Part shown: one piece after another, positions 6,568 to 7,955 of the stretch
Layout: each line of letters opens with the position of its first letter
Position numbering within the stretch: the stretch's first letter is position 1
Assembly (NCBI GenBank): GCA_007131745.1
Contig: SLPX01000063.1
Coordinates: 1-7,955, forward strand
Source of the DNA: Myxococcales bacterium
Lineage (GTDB): Bacteria > Myxococcota > Polyangia > HGW-17 > SLPX01
Direction: 5' to 3'
DNA: 7,955 bases
Notes under the pieces: model-generated
The model's input: only the letters and a program-made list of their open reading frames with translations
What the model was told of the DNA's origin: nothing
Databases searched by the model: none
Made by a program: the position numbers and the translations under genes

Positions 6568-7635
6568 TCAATCCAATGGCCAGCACACTACCTGTTCTGC
6601 TTGGACCGCTGAACTTGACCCTATAAAACGGGATGCAAGACGGGACTCGGTTTCAGGCATGTCATCGCACCAAAAGTTCGTCGCTTCGGAACGTGAAACG
6701 CAGGCTCCCTCGCCTTCACCTTCCAGGTCCACACAAAAAGTCGTGGCATAACCGGGGCTGTCAGGACAATAGCCTTCACAGCTCACAGTACAGAACCCTT
6801 CCAGAGCGGCGGGATCCGAACCGTGTACATAACACCATCCACGTCCTCCAGTGGCCGTGAAGTTGCAATCGGAATCTTCGATGCACGGAGTTCCTACAAA
6901 TGGAGCAGTTTCGTTAACAAATGGTTCGTCCGACCTCGGACCCACCGAAGCGCCGAAAGGAATGGCCTCGTCGGCTTCCCACAATACCACGTCAGTATCA
7001 AGATCCACCCGCTGACCGGCCGCGTCGTATATCCACTCTTTCTGTATGGTCACGGGAGTCGAAGCATGGTTTCTCACCGCCCAGAAAAGTTCGATGATAT
7101 CGTTCCTCGCCATTCGCATGCAGCCTGCAGAGACATAATCCCGAATAAGCGTTGGTGTCGTTGGTCCGTGAAATCCGTAAGTAGGAAGTCCCCTTGAATT
7201 CAAAATGGTGAGGCGTAAAAAGGGTAATCCGTGGAAATAGGATGGTGCATAACGCGCTGCCATGTACCACCAACTGTCACGGATATCGGGTCCGGTTGCG
7301 TAATGCCCCATCGGAGTGATGCTTGCTCCATTGCTGTTAAGCCTGCCGACTCCGGTGGGATATACCCGCCTGAACCCGGTCGCGCGATCCATCAAGAGAA
7401 TGTTTAATCCATCCAGGGAAACGATTATCTCCGGCCGAACCAGGTCGGGTAAATCCGGCACCTCGTATTGCACGCTGTCAGCCTTTCCCAACATATAAGG
7501 CGCATAAGGATTCTCATCGTAAGCCTCACCCTCTGCATATTCTTCATTTTCATCCATACCGTGGCCTACTGCACATCCCGCGGCTGCAAAAGCGATTACA
7601 AGGGTGAAATGGATTATCTTGTCTTTTACCTTCAT
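6568..7635 (-). CDS. L,D-transpeptidase (YkuD) lipoprotein with Cys-rich C-terminal tail
   Basis: This 355-residue envelope protein contains a YkuD/L,D-transpeptidase domain, an enzyme class that crosslinks peptidoglycan stem peptides or attaches proteins to the wall through a cysteine thioester. Translation most likely starts at the ATG at 7635, preceded by GGAGAGAG; in-frame ATGs at 7653 and 7686 and an open frame to 7722 exist but lack this. The N terminus is a signal peptide (residues 1-20, KIIHFTLVIAFAAAG) ending in a lipobox AAGC with Cys 21, so lipidation is expected. An acidic linker (26-45) leads to the YkuD domain (about 69-200) with the motif HGP...SAGCMRM: His 156, Ser 169, catalytic Cys 172, Arg 174. 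The remaining tail has ten cysteines between 251 and 351, with the pattern PCIEDSDC and GFCTVSCEGYCP, likely disulfide-bonded. It has no same-strand neighbour close by. The domain is confident; the crosslinked target is unknown. Confidence 0.9.
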   Translation of the reverse strand: MKVKDKIIHFTLVIAFAAAGCAVGHGMDENEEYAEGEAYDENPYAPYMLGKADSVQYEVPDLPDLVRPEIIVSLDGLNILLMDRATGFRRVYPTGVGRLNSNGASITPMGHYATGPDIRDSWWYMAARYAPSYFHGLPFLRLTILNSRGLPTYGFHGPTTPTLIRDYVSAGCMRMARNDIIELFWAVRNHASTPVTIQKEWIYDAAGQRVDLDTDVVLWEADEAIPFGASVGPRSDEPFVNETAPFVGTPCIEDSDCNFTATGGRGWCYVHGSDPAALEGFCTVSCEGYCPDSPGYATTFCVDLEGEGEGACVSRSEATNFWCDDMPETESRLASRFIGSSSAVQAEQVVCWPLD

Positions 7636-7955
7636 GGCTCTCTCCGTTTTCATTGCCTGCTTGATTGTCTCCGATGCAATCTTCATGTTGGCTACTTCAA
7701 GATAAAGCAAATACCATGCCACACTCTCAGCCCAGAGAGCACTCCGTGTATCCTCTTGTTTTTATTATGTATATCGACTCAGTACCTAGGCAGTTCCTGA
7801 CACATCTCAACCGCCCTCTGTTGAAGAAACCCCATCAAACGGCAACAAGATCTTCCACCACTTGGGACTCAACACCCTGGCGAAAACAGACTTGATTTGG
7901 AAATCCTGTTCACAAAGGATCGGCGTTTTGTGAATTAGGATTCTGAATTGTGCGC
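7636..7955. other. 320-nt noncoding region upstream of the L,D-transpeptidase gene
   Basis: No gene is supported here; the open frames present are fragments in unrelated frames. It holds the transpeptidase Shine-Dalgarno (7641-7645 area), a short hairpin CTCTC/GAGAG (7724-7728 and 7735-7739) with a weak wobble extension in the transpeptidase leader, an AT-rich patch (7760-7775) where a minus-strand promoter might lie, and the large inverted repeat at 7902-7942. I could not find a convincing -35/-10 pair. Confidence 0.5.
7902..7942. repeat. long inverted repeat, possible operator or terminator stem
   Basis: Arms AATCCT (7902-7907) and TTCACAAA (7909-7916) face TTTGTGAA (7927-7934) and AGGATT (7937-7942), giving an 8-bp and a 6-bp perfect stem separated by a small internal loop, with a 10-nt apex loop. 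Neither side carries a T-run, so a rho-independent terminator is not clear; a protein-binding site or the boundary of the next gene off the right edge are alternatives. Confidence 0.55.

Noticed and set aside
7715..7745. GGGCTGAGAG motif upstream of the transpeptidase, reminiscent of the TPP riboswitch
   Set aside because: The CUGAGA hallmark is present, but the other conserved TPP element (ACCUGAUCUGG-type with GAUAAUGCCAGCG) does not follow; only a short CTCTC/GAGAG hairpin is there.
7755..7795. CCTAGGTAC stretch resembling part of a common synthetic promoter
   Set aside because: Only nine shared bases without the flanking -35/-10 elements; coincidence in a native-looking region.

Overview
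The window is bacterial, of moderate GC, with six confidently recognised protein genes (one cut by the left edge) and one possible very small gene. Two features suggest a Myxococcota/Bradymonadota-type 'deltaproteobacterial' lineage: a PilZ protein of the 'NISLGGLFVET' type, and a lipoprotein with a C-terminal Cys-rich tail of the 'PC-x-D-x-DC ... GxC' style. This is an inference from style; no rRNA or taxonomic marker is present.

Layout: (1) 2-1879, plus strand: the C-terminal three quarters of an OPT-family oligopeptide/metal-chelate transporter, then, 6 nt later, a PqqD-like protein with an unusual acidic insert. They look like one operon. (2) 1880-2248: no confident gene, but a possible 46-residue one-TM protein on the minus strand. 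(3) 2249-3091, minus: a canonical MscS mechanosensitive channel. (4) 3092-3338: a divergent regulatory region with a perfect-arm inverted repeat on the mscS side and a good sigma70-like promoter on the PilZ side. (5) 3339-3716, plus: a single-domain PilZ c-di-GMP receptor. (6) 3725-6250, minus: a class II aldolase of unusual form followed by a peptidase M29-like protein, separated by 66 nt and probably co-transcribed. (7) 6568-7635, minus: an L,D-transpeptidase-type (YkuD) lipoprotein with a Cys-rich tail. (8) 7636-7955: noncoding, with a strong inverted repeat near the right edge.

Read together the window is mostly chromosomal housekeeping and envelope biology: peptide uptake, osmotic safety valve, c-di-GMP sensing, sugar-phosphate metabolism, peptidoglycan/outer-surface crosslinking. 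There are no transposases, tRNAs, rRNAs, CRISPR arrays, phage genes or defence genes. I see no clear new multi-gene system. The parts most deserving a second look are the OPT-PqqD couplet with the PqqD acidic insert, the aldolase with an altered active-site motif paired with an M29-like protein, and the Cys-rich L,D-transpeptidase lipoprotein.
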